This document shows positions 1 through 10,754 of a stretch of 64,000 nucleotides of DNA, in pieces. Origin of the DNA: Narthecium ossifragum (Eukaryota > Streptophyta > Magnoliopsida > Dioscoreales > Nartheciaceae). Numbering within the stretch: position 1 is the stretch's first letter; every line of letters begins with the position of its first letter. Where the stretch lies: contig OY986971.1 in NCBI GenBank assembly GCA_963920575.1, positions 10,542,779 to 10,606,778 of the forward strand, given 5' to 3'. A model generated the notes under the pieces. The model saw only the letters and a list, made by a program, of their open reading frames with translations, was not told the origin of the DNA and made no database searches. The translations under genes and the position numbers were made by a program.

Positions 1-1231
1 ACCTCGGCACCAACTTGCCACCTCTACCAAACCTGACAGAACCTCTGTACGGTGATGCTCACAAGAACACTCGGTCGTCGACAACAAACTCCAACGGTCG
101 TCGTCTCTGATCTGCATAAGTCTTCTGTCGGCACTGAGCCGTCAGAAGCCTCTACTTGATCTGCACTAACCTCTCTGACGACCGCATTACGAGGTCTGGA
201 CCGGTGAGTGAAGCCTCTCCAACCTCTGTCCAGCACACTAGGGAAGGACACAGCCTACCGTACAACGCCTCGAAAGGTGCTACTCCAAAACTGAACTGGT
301 AGCTGTTGTTGTAGGCGAACTCTACCAAGGGAACGTGCTCCTCCCAGCTGCCTCCAGTGTCGAGGGCACATGCTCTCAGCATGTCATCCAAGATCTGGAT
401 CGTCCGCTCTGACTGCCCGTCTGTCTGCGGATGGAACACCGTACAGAAGGTCAGGAGTGTGCCAACTGCCTCCTGAAAGCCTCGCCAGAACCTGCTGGTG
501 AACCTAGGGTCACGGTCTGGCACGATAGAAACTGGAACTCCGTGCAGTCTGACCACCTCTCAGACGTACAAGCTGTCCAACCTATCAGTCGAGTCTGTCG
601 TCCGTATAGGTAGGAAGTGCGCCGATTTGGTCAATCGATCAACGATGACTCAAATCGCATCATTCCCCCTAGGCGCTCTTGGTATCCCGGTCACGAAGTC
701 CATCGTGATGTGGTCCCACTTCCACTCAGCTAGTGGAAGCGGCTGAAGTAACCCCGGAGTCCGCTGATGCTCTGCATTGACCTTCTGACAGGTAAGGCAG
801 CGCGATACGAACTCCGTCACTGCCCTCTTCATCCCGCGCCACCAGAACTGTCATCGAAGATCCTAGTACATCTTGGGGTCGCCGGGATGAACTGCAAAAC
901 GAGAGTGGTGGAACTCTCATAAGACGTCGTCTCGTAGAACTGGATCTGCTGGAACCGCTACTCTGCCTCTGAACCGTAGCCCTCCGTCTGACGATACTGT
1001 CCAGTCCCTGTCTGCGCCCTCCGTGCCCACCGATGTGCGTAACTCCTCGAGCTCTGGGTCACTGTGTTGTGCCTCTAACACTCTGGCTAAGACTGCTGGC
1101 ATACTCTGTACTGTATTTAGAAAGTTGCTGGATCCCCAATCCTCAAACTCGAGCCCCAACTGGCCCGCCGTCTCGAGAGCCTGCCACTGCCTCGCTGACA
1201 ACACTGCAACTGCTGCTCTGGGGTCTCTCAC
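1..1231 (-). pseudogene. Tekay integrase with RNaseH-IN spacer (T1), decayed
   Basis: Integrase inserts cDNA into chromosomal DNA. Reading leftward, 917-1231 is the spacer after RNase H. Next comes the zinc-binding N-terminal part with RCLTCQK near 790-810. The catalytic core follows, with MDFVTG near 690-710 holding the first Asp, [10 protein letters not shown] near 500-520 holding the second Asp and DGQSERTIQ near 395-420 holding the Glu. FEALYGR lies near 260-280. The reading frame shifts several times between these blocks. The last residues at the window edge match the segment just before the chromodomain in T2 and T3, so the chromodomain probably lies just outside. Confidence 0.85.
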
Positions 1232-2500
1232 CTATCTGCTCAGTGCATCTGCTACGACGTTTGCCTTACCAGGATGGTAATGCAACTCAAAGTCGTAGTC
1301 CTCCAGTAGCTCCATCCAGCGTCGCTGTCTCAGGTTGAGGTCACGTTGGGTGAAAACGTGCCTTAAGCTCTTATGATCCGAGAAGATAGAGAACTTCTCG
1401 CCATAGAGGTAGTGAAGCCAGGTCTTCAGGGCGAAGACCATCGCTGCTACCTCCAAATCGTGAGTCTGGTAGTTCCTCTCATGGTTCTTCAGCTGACGAG
1501 AACCATAGGAAACTACATGGCCCTCCTGTATGAGGACACACCCCAAACCCTCACCGCTAGCGTCGCAGTAGACACTGTAACCAACACCTCGCTCGGGGAC
1601 GATCAGCATCGGCGCATTGGTCAACCTGGTCCTCAGCTCCACGAGCAACTCTGGAGAAGTCCCGTACGAATCGCCTGTAGTAACCCGCCAGGCCCAAGAA
1701 ACTGCGGACCTCGAACACTGTCCTCTGTCGCTGCCACTGTACCACTGCCTCAACCTTGGCCGGGTCAACTGAGATCCCTGTTGTCGACACCACGTGTCTA
1801 AGGAATCCCACCTATGCAAGCCAGAACTCGCACTTGAAAGCCTTGGCATAGAGCCGATGTTCCCGAAGTAGCTGCAACACTGTCGCCAAGTGTCGCTCGT
1901 GCTCCGCCTCTGACCGAGAGTAGATATGCATGTCGTCGACAAACACCACCAAGAACTCATCTAGGAAAGGCCGTAAGATCGTTTGCATGAGATCCATGAA
2001 CGCTGCTGGTGCATTCGTTAGACCAAACGGCATCACCACAAACTCGTACAAGCCGTACCGAGTCCGAAAAGCCGTCTTCGGGATATCGCAATCCCGAACC
2101 CTCAACTGGTGGAAGCCGGTACGGAGATCAATTTTCGAGAACACTGAAGATCCTCGTAGCTGGTCAAACAAGTCGTCGATCATCAGCATCGGATACCTGT
2201 TCTTCACCGTCACCCTGTTGAGCCGCCTGTAGTCTATGCAAAGTCAAAGGGTACCATCCTTCTTCTTTGCGAACAACATTGGCGCCCCCCAGGGAGACAT
2301 GCTGGGACAGATGAAACCTCTGCTGGTAAGCTCGTCTAGCTGGGTCCTCAACTCACTCTGCTCTGCTGGTGTCATCCTGAAAGCTGGGAGATAGATCGGT
2401 ACGGTACCTGGTGCTAGGTTGATCTCAAAATCAACATCTCTAGGCGGTGGAAGCCCTGGTAACACCTCGGGAAACACGTCGGTGTAGTCGCACACGATCC
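1232..2500 (-). pseudogene. Tekay reverse transcriptase-RNase H (T1), decayed
   Basis: RT copies element RNA into DNA and RNase H removes the RNA template. The N-terminal RT block is open at 2244-2495, then a TGA at 2244-2246 replaces the Arg codon expected before LCIDYRR, a likely C-to-T change in CGA. RT continues at 1812-2213 with [25 protein letters not shown] and the catalytic FVDDM box (Y/F-x-D-D). RNase H reads [15 protein letters not shown] and ends in [14 protein letters not shown] near 1235-1280. At least two frameshifts separate these parts. The domain order is typical of Ty3/gypsy. Confidence 0.88.
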
Positions 2501-2990
2501 TGGGAAAACTGCTCTACTGCACTCCCTCAGAACCGAACAGGGGCAGACTAGCCAACAAGGCTGAGAGCTCGCTGCCATGCCTCCCCACACCACAAGCAAA
2601 GTAATAGGCTGAGAATCGATCCCCCAACAACACAAATTGTGTCCCATCGGGTGTCCAAGCGACCACCCTCCAGTGACCACAGTCAACGATAGCTCGGTAT
2701 GCTGCTAACCAGCCTATACCGAGTATCACATCGAAGCCCGTCATGTCTAGCACCCGCAGGTCTAGATTGACGCGGAGGCCTCCAACCTCCAAAGAATAAG
2801 ATTGGCAGACTCGGTCTACCATGACTGCCCCGCCGATCGGTGAGTCGACAGACTATGCCACCTCTAGCCAACTCGTCTCTAATCCTAGTGATGCCACACA
2901 CATGCTACCAACATAGGAATAAGACGCCCCAGAATCTATCAGCACATCTACTAAGGAACTAGAAAGCTGAAAGATACCTCTGAGGACAGA
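2501..2990 (-). pseudogene. Tekay aspartic protease (T1)
   Basis: Retroviral-type aspartic protease that cuts the Gag-Pol polyprotein. The active-site motif LIDSGAS is intact near 2925-2945. The second conserved block, GFDVILGIGW, lies near 2710-2740, where the related copies have GMDWL. The linker to RT reads WTPDGTQFVLLGD. A frame change divides the N-terminal half (open with the zinc-knuckle gag at 2853-3353) from the C-terminal half (2514-2822). It lies between gag and RT as expected. Confidence 0.83.
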
Positions 2991-4090
2991 TGGCTCTGCC
3001 GCTGCCTGCTGGTATTGCAGGTACTGCGCTGATGGCTGGTAAAGCTGAACGGTGTCATGCTGCTCATGCTTCGGAAGAGCAAACACACGCCTCCACTGGC
3101 CGCCTCCACCTCTGGGACGCCCCGGTCTGCGCCCACCCCCGCTCCTCTGCCAGGCACCGGACCCTCCGCCTCTACTGCCTTGCGGCATTGCGCCCCACGC
3201 TCCTCGGAAAGGACAGTCTCTACGGTAGTGCTCCAGCTGTCCGCACTGGAAACACATGGTCGACGCGCCGCCAGGCTGCTGACCTTGGCCTGCCCCTGAC
3301 GGAGCCTGCCCAGACGGCCCGCCCGTTAGTAGAAACTGGGCTGCTGGACTCAATAGTGGTTGCTGGTACTGTAGTGCACGTGGTGGCTGCTGCTGAAAGG
3401 GTCGCTGACGCCGCTGATGCCCTCTACCGAACCCCCCTCTGCCCTGGGATCGTTGATGTGTGCTGGTGAAGGGTGCCGGTGGAACTGCCCGTCACCTGTC
3501 GTCCCGCAACTGAGCCTCTACTGCTACGGCGCAGTTCAGGATCACTGAGTACGACTGGAAGCAGTGTGAGCTGGTTTGCCGCCGGATCTCTGGCCAAAGT
3601 CCCCACTCGAACTGTCGCACCCTGGTTGTCTGATCTACTGCAACTGCCCCCGCAGACCGAACAAGGTGTGTGAACCTGCAGGCATACTGCTGAACGGAGC
3701 TAGTACCCTGCAGAAGGGACTGGTACTCGCGGGTCAGGGCATCACGTGCACTCGTTGGGAAGTGCACGTCCAAGAACATCGCCCTGAACTCCTCCCACAA
3801 TGACACCTCTCTGTCACTAGTGTGCTGGGCGGTGCGCCACCAGTCACGAGCGTCACCATTGAGCTGGAACGCCGCGAGGGTGACCCGAACCCAGTCGTTT
3901 TCGACGAAGAGAGCATCCAAGACTCGCGAGACTCCGTTGAGCCAGTCGTCTGCCGCGGTCGGATCTCCAGACCTACCGCTGAACCTGGTGGGTTCAGCCA
4001 CTGGAAAGCCATCGTGATCGCCACCACGGCCCGCCCATCGACCAGAGTGAGAACCCTCTCCTCGGCGAGATGAGTCTCCTCCCGTGAGAC
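2991..4090 (-). pseudogene. Tekay gag: capsid and nucleocapsid zinc knuckle (T1)
   Basis: Gag forms the virus-like particle and binds element RNA. The capsid part is open at 3492-4001 and begins with PTRFSGRSGDP. It contains the retrotrans-gag core WLNGVSRVLDALF, GDARDWWR and TREYQSLLQG. A frame break near 3490-3350 leads to a low-complexity Gln/Pro/Gly-rich stretch. The nucleocapsid zinc knuckle C-x2-C-x4-H-x4-C then appears as CFQCGQLEHYRRDC near 3215-3260, followed by a Gly/Arg-rich tail. The true N-terminus lies upstream of 4001, in about 4002-4090, and is not open in one frame. Confidence 0.85.
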
Positions 4091-4429
4091 CGAAACCGTC
4101 GTTGGTGATGGCTCAGTTCGTCTACCGCTGACCTCCTTGACAGGTGCTACCCTGTCTGGTCGGGCGGGTCGACCAGGTCGTGTCCCACCCCGACCAACAA
4201 CCAAGGTCGGTCTCGAGCTCCCAACATCTGCGCAATCACCAACGACAAACGACTGTCCACTTGTCCGAAACCGCAAAACAAGCAACACAGCGCTAAAGCG
4301 AAAAAGCACAACACATCAAAAGGAGCATGCATGGATGTTCTAAACATAGAACTAACCCATTCCATGCTCAATCTCAACTGAATCCTGATACTTACCCTGG
4401 GATCTACAACCTATGCTCTGATACCAAGC
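4091..4429 (-). promoter_or_regulatory. T1 leader with initiator-Met tRNA primer binding site
   Basis: This is untranslated leader between gag and the 5' LTR. On the minus strand, bases 4426-4415 read TGGTATCAGAGC, the standard plant primer site complementary to the 3' end of initiator methionine tRNA. It lies 3 bases from the LTR end at 4430. No other feature was recognised in the leader. Confidence 0.85.
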
Positions 4430-6494
4430 TGTGGCACCCCGACCCGCGAAAGCCCAATCGGGCCGGGCGACGCGAACCGAAACCTAACAAACCGATGAAA
4501 AATAATGGCGAGGGTTCCCTCTAACCAATTGGTCTCCCTAACAATTCATCAAACACCCCAATTTAAAACAACAATTAAATAATCAACTCTCAAACCACAG
4601 ATTACAAACCCAAAAGCGAATTTAATATACATATCCTCGGAGAGGGGAAGATTCGAATACAACATTACTCCCGTAGGAGATTATCTAACATAGGGTAGAA
4701 AAACTGTAAAAGATCACCAACTCTTAGATTCCGCCTGGCACCGCCGCACCGCCAACCAACTGCCCGGTAGGGGCTACAGAACAAGAACTGACATCTGCAC
4801 CTGCAAAACGCAGCCCGGGTAGGATAGAGCATAAAGCTCAGTAGGGTTCTACACTACGCTACACTGAAGAAAGAGGGAAACGCAACAGTGTCACCCTCAA
4901 GTAAGACCTGGGTGTATATAGGGGTCCCATAACCCCACCGCGTGTCCCTGAGGCCCACGATCATGGTCTTCCAGCCGAGCTGGTCATATGATGGGTCACA
5001 CTCAGTAAGTAGGAATGCACACTACAGACTCACAAGCAGGACAACGAGAACACTGCTGGTGGCTAAGTCCGAGCTTCTAGCCTCGGGACGGCGATCCACA
5101 GATCACCCACGCCCTAACCAATGCAACTAATGCACAACAGAGAATGCATGCTATGAACATACATACATAGGAGATAAGCATGCAACAGTATATTAAAGCA
5201 GCATACAAGTCCAACCGGATCGCCGCAGCAGTACTACCAACCGCTGCCAGCCAATCTGCAGCATGTTCCGGCATGACAATGGTACCCCGACTGGCAACCC
5301 CGAAAACCTTGATGAACATTAAAAATATAATATTATATGTTTCGAACATATAATATTATATAAAACACCAAAACAATCCTCTACATAGAGCTAATTGACC
5401 ACGTCGATCCGATGCCCAAACATGCCAAGATCAACATATCCAAAATCCAGAAATATCCAACGACTAGATTAACGGGAAAACACAAATCAAAACCGCTAAT
5501 CAAAATAACTTACCAATTACTTGCTGCAATGCAACCCTCTAGTAATAAATTCATAAGAAATCATAGGCAAATCAGAAAATTATGAACTTAGTTGGGTTGG
5601 AGAGTAGCTTCAATGATCTACAACTCTTATGTACATCACAACCCAAGAACATGCACGTATTGATCGAAAAACTCGCCGCAAACCAGCTATTCTTCAAGAA
5701 CAGCAGAAACCGAAAAATCCAAGATTAAACGTGCATAAATCCTACTAAAATCTCAACCAAAGCATATGAAACTTATACCAGAAATTCTACTAAGCAAGAG
5801 GAAACCAACATTACAAAGAACAGCAAGATCAAACGGCTAGATTTAGAGAAACCCACTAAACTAACTCAGGTAGGTAAAAACCTACCAGAAACGCTAATCC
5901 TCGACTGATTTCCCACAAACTTGTCACCAACAAGGCTTCAAACCACACCAGGGATCTTCCTCACGTCGCCACGAATCCAACGAGCTTTGGAATGCCCAAA
6001 ACGGTGGCCGGAGGAGGAAGAACGGAGAAGAAGATGGTGGCTGCCAGGAAGAATAGAGGAAAAACAGAACCGCGGGAAGAAGAAAGAAGAAGGAAGAAGA
6101 AGGAGAAGAAGGAGAAGAAGGAGAGGAAGAAAATGAAGGGGAAAGCCGGGGAAGGTGGGGAAAAGGGGAGGGAGTGGAGAGAAAGTCCTCTCTCCCCTGA
6201 TAGCGGAGAGCGACGGCCACGGCGACCATCCTCGCAAAGAACACTGACCTGCTATAGTACCCGGATCAATCCAAGGCCAAGAGGGATCGATCCAAGACTT
6301 GGCTGGATCGATCCAACACTAATTTGGATCGATCCACAGGTCAAAAACTTCCTAAAGGGATCTAGTCAAACACAATCATCAATCAGAGGCTGTGTGTGCA
6401 CACGCGAGTGTGAAACAAACCGACAAGGCGTAATTCACCAAATTGCCCTTGTGGGCTACAACGAGGCACATGGGTAGAGGGATAGGTCCTCATA
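4430..6494 (-). repeat. 5' LTR of T1 (Tekay family, about 2.06 kb)
   Basis: The LTR adjoins the primer site and shares its sequence blocks with the LTRs at 16382-20105, 25575-27582 and 6739-8376. Its right end reads CCTCATA where related LTRs read CCTCACA, probably one mutation. It contains a purine-rich GAA-type tract on the plus strand at about 6060-6140 and a cluster of GATCGATCC words at about 6265-6345. Confidence 0.85.
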
Positions 6495-6738
6495 AGGGTT
6501 CTGCACTACGACACACAGAATGGAGGGAACAGAACAGTGTCGCCCCCAAGCTAGGCCTAGGTGTGCTACGAGGTCCCATAACCCCACCAGTATCTCTAGG
6601 TATCCAACCATGGTCACCCTAACGAACTGGGTCCATCCCAGAAACACCTAGTATAGCTAGAAGAAGACACTACTGGGCAGGAAAAGTCTCTGCTATGCAG
6701 GCACACCCTCTACCCTAGGAAGAAACGATGGCACTGGC
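6495..6738 (-). repeat. Older Tekay LTR, left fragment (host of T1)
   Basis: This matches an internal part of the Tekay LTR (compare 16470-16700). It resumes at 8377 after the insertion at 6739-8376. The host reading is continuous if that insertion is removed. Its remaining left part must lie beyond T1, outside the window. Confidence 0.7.
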
Positions 6739-8376
6739 TGTCATGGCCCGACACGTGAAAGCCTAACCGGGTCGGACGACGCGAACAGGAACCTAACAAA
6801 CGCGAAAAATTTGGCGAGGGTTCCCCCTAGCCTATTGGTCTCCTTAAACAGTTCATCAACAACACCCTCAATTTAAACAACAACAATTAGCATAACCTCA
6901 AACCAAGGATTACAATCCCAAAAGTTTAAGATACATATCCTCGAAGAGGGGGAGATTCAAATACAATATTTGTACTCCCGCCGGAGACTAACTAACAAAG
7001 GGTTCGTAAACAGTAAAGGATCACCACCTCTCAGACTCCGCTTGGCGCCGCCAACCAACTGCTCATTAGGGGCCACCAAAGAGGAGCTAACGCCTGCACC
7101 TACAAAACGCAGCCCGGGTAGGAGTGACCACTAAGCTTAGCAGGGAAACTACACTACCGATTACACGCTTTCCTTGGAACCAAGCCAGTGATCTTTCTCA
7201 CATTTCTAAGAATCCAACGAGCCCTCAAACACTCACTTTGGTGGCCGGAGGAGAGAGAATGGAGGGAGAGAAAACTCAGCCGGAAGAAGGAAAAGAGAGA
7301 CAAAAGAGAAGAAGAAGAAGAAGGGGGGTTATTATACACGGGTACTGTAGCTACAATAGCCGCCCTATTGTAGCTACAGTAACCGACTGGCTACAGTAGC
7401 CGCCAGCTAGGGTGGTCGCGATCCGACTGCCCATCTCGATCCTTCCTGATCGAGCTCCGATCGTCCGATCGAGCTTCGATCTTCTGATTGAGAACACCTA
7501 TGAGAATCTAATCAAAGACAAATAACAATCAGAGGCCGTGTGTGCACAACGCGGGTGTGACACAAACCAACAAGGTGCAATTTACCAAATTTCCCTTGTG
7601 ATCTACAACGAGGCACAGGGGTAGAGGGGCAGGTCCTCACACCTCCGGTGAGAAATACCGTAAGAAAACTCCACCAAATCCCACAAAACCTTGGGATCTG
7701 GTAGTACGAAGGACCACGAGTCCAAAACAGGTAAGAATACTAAAAATCATCAACTACACAGCGAGATCTAAGCAAAACAAATCACAATCAACTCAAATCT
7801 CACAAAACCAGAAAACAAAGTAGGTTGGAATCCCTACCTAGGCAATAACTGATTCAATCCCAGCTGTTAAGCCTTGGATCGTCCTCAATCGCTCCAAAAT
7901 CCGGCCAGATCTGAGCTCAAGAACGGCGGATTTCAAAAGGATTCAAGGAAGAAAGTTACGTCCGTTTTATAGACAAACGAACCGACCTATGAATGAACGA
8001 TCTTTCCCTGAAGAAAGATCGATTTTTCATGACAATCACGCCTTGACTTTCTGGCACTAAAAGATCGATCTTCTAGCAAGGAAAGATCGATCCTTTAGGT
8101 GCAGAAAGCTAGACTTGGGCTAAAACTCAAGCCCAAGCCCAGATCTTTCGATCCCGGGTCCACCTAACTATTCTAATCAAACACTAACACAAACATGGTC
8201 AGTGTGCACACGCAGGTGTGAAACAAGCCAACGATGCCAATTTACCAAATTATCCTCGCGGTCCAAGAAACAATGTGATCCACCGGATCGCGCGCTCGAC
8301 GCGAACAATCAAACGAGTCACGGGCCCAAACCCAGCCGGTCGACCCAGGAGTAGAGGGATAGGTCCTCACACTGGA
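6739..8376 (-). mobile_element. Collapsed Tekay insertion: complete short LTR joined to a truncated second LTR
   Basis: A first LTR runs from TGTCATGG (6739) to CCTCACA (7641) and has lost a large middle part. A second piece (7642-8376) begins inside the LTR, at the block that also occurs near 26920, and ends in CCTCACA. No internal domain remains. Flanks CTGGC (6734-6738) and CTGGA (8377-8381) are an imperfect 5-bp TSD, and the host LTR reads through when the block is removed. The simplest reading is one element that lost its interior and part of an LTR. A GATCGATCTT cluster lies at about 8000-8100. Confidence 0.65.
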
Positions 8377-9095
8377 TGCACTCTCAGCACCTGGCTCGAG
8401 GCTAACACAACCTCAACATCATCGATCAACATGTATTCAAGTCATCTAAGCCTATCATCGATATCGACTGAATACTACAATCCGACCTGGACCATGCTAC
8501 CCGTCATGGTCCTAGAGCTAAATCCGAACTACCCGAAAGTCTTCAAGCTGGCTGCAGTTTCAATGAAGAACAGAAATCCGGAAATGAACCATGGAAAACT
8601 AACTCAAATCCGAATCAAAACCAAACTAAATCACTCCAAACTCCAATCAGATACTTGGAAAGTCTACAAGCAACATCTAAAACAAAGAAACAAGCAAATC
8701 AAACATCTAACCATCCTAGAACATGTAAACAAGGCTGAAGTGTAGAAACCTACCGTTCTATGCTAAACCAGCCGCTAAACCACTGGAAAGATGGCCTCTT
8801 CCTCGTCATGGAGCACCTCCAAGCTTGCCGGAGAAGCTGCCAGAGCTCTCTCTCTCTCATGGTCTCACTCACGATGGGAAGAAAGAAGCAGAAGAAAGGA
8901 GAAGAAGGGCCACAGGAAACAGGGGAAGGAAAAGAAAAGAAAGGAGTAGGAGAGGGAATATTTATAGCAGGTCGTGAACCGACCAGCTACAGAGACAGTG
9001 ACTCGGCCAGGGTGACTCAGCAAGCTACAAGATCTAATCTCGACCGTCCGATTCGATCTTCCCCGATCGAATTTCGATCTTTTGATCGAGAACGC
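8377..9095 (-). repeat. Older Tekay LTR, right fragment
   Basis: Continuation of the 6495-6738 LTR. It includes the region matching 16700-16740 and 26200-26350. A likely minus-strand TATA element is present as CTATAAATA near 8958-8966, with an adjacent purine-rich stretch. It is cut at 9095 by a family C LTR, so its own end is missing. The open frames of 175 and 112 residues here have no recognisable domain and coincide with LTR sequence, so I do not call genes. Confidence 0.65.
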
Positions 9096-10500
9096 TGATG
9101 AATAAATTTTATATCTCGCAAGTATACGAATCGGTGTGATCAGTATAGCAGCAAGACGAGTATCTTACTCACAGAGATTTGTAAAGATTATTAGAGTGAA
9201 ACGCTAAACAACATAGAAGAAAGAAAATAAGGAAGGGAAAGTAAGAAATATGAAGTATCGAAAATAGATGATCTAATAACGAAATAAGAAAATGATGGAA
9301 TTATGATGGATGAATACTAAGGTTCCGATTTCACCACAGCATCCTCATTCTATGCATTGAATTAACAAAACCTCAATTTAATTCCAAGGGCTCGATCTTC
9401 CGGTATGATGATCCGTTCGATCGCGGTCTTCACCAAGTACCCTCAATTAACCCTAGCTAATGAACCCATAACTAAGTGTTAATCAAGAATCCATTAAGCT
9501 CTGAAGAACAATTACGAACCAAGAGTTGTCTTAGCTTGAACCCGGCCTTGACATAAACTCATGCATTCATAGATCCTGCAAGATTAGGGAATGAACCCTC
9601 GCCTAATCTCACATAAAACAATCTACAATACTTCCAGTGGCCAAGTAAAAGTATAAAGATCATAATTATAATAATGAATGCAACAAGGAATATAAATTGA
9701 TTAAAACATTAATCCAATAACATAAAATGATTCAGTTAGGGCTACATCGGTTCCTTAGCAAAGGGATTAGCCACTCATGTTCATAAAAACAACCAAGATA
9801 TTCATAAGAAAGTTAAGAAAGAAAAAACCCTAGATCTTCCTGCGGTCTTATCTCCTCTTTCCGGCCTTCAAAACTCCTCCAATAGCTCTGGCCGACCTCT
9901 CCCATATGTCTTGGACGACTTCCTTAAATATGGGTAAGAAACCCTAACTTTACTTCATCCTTTAGATTAAATCTGGTCTGTTCGTTTTCATGTCATCTGA
10001 CAAGGGATCGATCTTCTTAAGGATAAAGATCGATCTTCTTTATTTTCTCAATTTTTGTAACCTGGTTCGCCCCGACTAAGATCGATCTTCTTTGGGAAAG
10101 GATCGATCTTCTTTCTCCGTAGACTGGGTTACATCCAGATCACCCATGTTCATATCGATCTTTTAAGGATCAGATCGATCTTTTTATAATTGATCCTCTG
10201 TCAACTCTCTATCAACGTCAGAGCACAAAAAGAGATCGATCTTCTTTGGACCGGATTGATCTTCTTCTTCCGTAGCTGCTTGCTCATGTACCTCTCATAC
10301 TAACAATGGCATATCTTCCTCTAGGAAACTCCAAATCACGAACCGTAAAATTCTCCAGAAACTAGACTTCAATAGCTTTCCAACCAAGTATAAAAGATTA
10401 TCTGGTTCATTCTGAACAGGTACAGATTTGATATTGAATATGACATATCTTTACTTCTTTACTTCTTTAGTCAGAAACTAGACTTCAATAGTTTTTTACA
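9096..10500 (-). repeat. Family C (Tat/Athila-like) LTR, minus strand, truncated
   Basis: It starts TGATGAATAAATTTTATATC exactly like the LTRs at 54099 and 57456, which fixes the terminal end. The other end (expected to read ACTCATCA on the plus strand) is absent. Near 10500 the sequence changes to the family A leader. A 20-base segment at 10355-10375 is repeated at 10472-10491 close to that junction. A cluster of AGATCGATCTTC words occupies about 10005-10265. No TSD partner for AACGC (9091-9095) was found. Confidence 0.75.
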
Positions 10501-10539
10501 GCTACTAAGTTTGATTTTCTCGGAGTTGGACCTGCAGCC

Positions 10540-10602
10540 CATCGCCAAGAGCGATCGGTCGGACACGGGAGCGACCGATCGGGACTGTGTAGTCAGGTAA
10601 GT
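10540..10602 (+). promoter_or_regulatory. Family A leader: GATCGG-rich palindromes and consensus splice donor (copy A1)
   Basis: This leader segment also occurs in A2 (16155-16205) and, inverted, in A4 (36592-36650). It carries paired CGATCGG words, then a degenerate form of the palindrome ACTGCGCAGT that is intact in A2 and A4. CAG/GTAAGT follows at 10594-10602, a full 5' splice-site consensus. A2 has CTAAGC there and so has lost the donor. Splicing is an inference. Confidence 0.5.
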
Positions 10603-10754
10603 TTGTTCTTAACTCTGAGTTATTTTATCTAGCTATTTGAGACGCTTCTGCTAGTCGCACAAAAGCAAGTATCAGCGACAGTCGCCTCTTGGACTAGCCC
10701 ACTGTTTGTATTTCTTATCTTTGGTGTAGTCCTTATTTATGTGATATTGCATGC

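Larger units (their letters stand above)
1..6494 (-). mobile_element. Tekay-type chromoviral Ty3/gypsy retrotransposon T1 (3' end outside window)
   Basis: Minus-strand element. From right to left it reads 5' LTR (4430-6494), iMet primer site, gag, zinc knuckle, protease, RT, RNase H and integrase. The integrase runs off the window at base 1, so the chromodomain and 3' LTR are not seen. The order RT-RNaseH-IN defines Ty3/gypsy, and the protein resembles T2, T3 and T4, of which T2 and T3 keep a chromodomain. It sits inside an older Tekay LTR that resumes at 6495. The possible TSD AGGGT at 6495-6499 cannot be confirmed because the other end lies outside. Several frames are broken, so it is a dead copy. 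Confidence 0.9.

Noticed and set aside
1023..1801. Plus-strand frames of 85-142 codons
   Set aside because: They are shadows of the minus-strand T1 RNase H and integrase spacer.
5921..6477. Lys/Glu/Arg-rich and Ser/Phe-rich frames of 99-161 codons
   Set aside because: They come from the GAA-type purine tract of the Tekay LTR read in several frames. The same happens at 19329-19988.
8218..9098. Two plus-strand frames (175 and 112 codons)
   Set aside because: They lie antisense to a Tekay LTR and show no motif. The purine-rich part explains the charged second frame.
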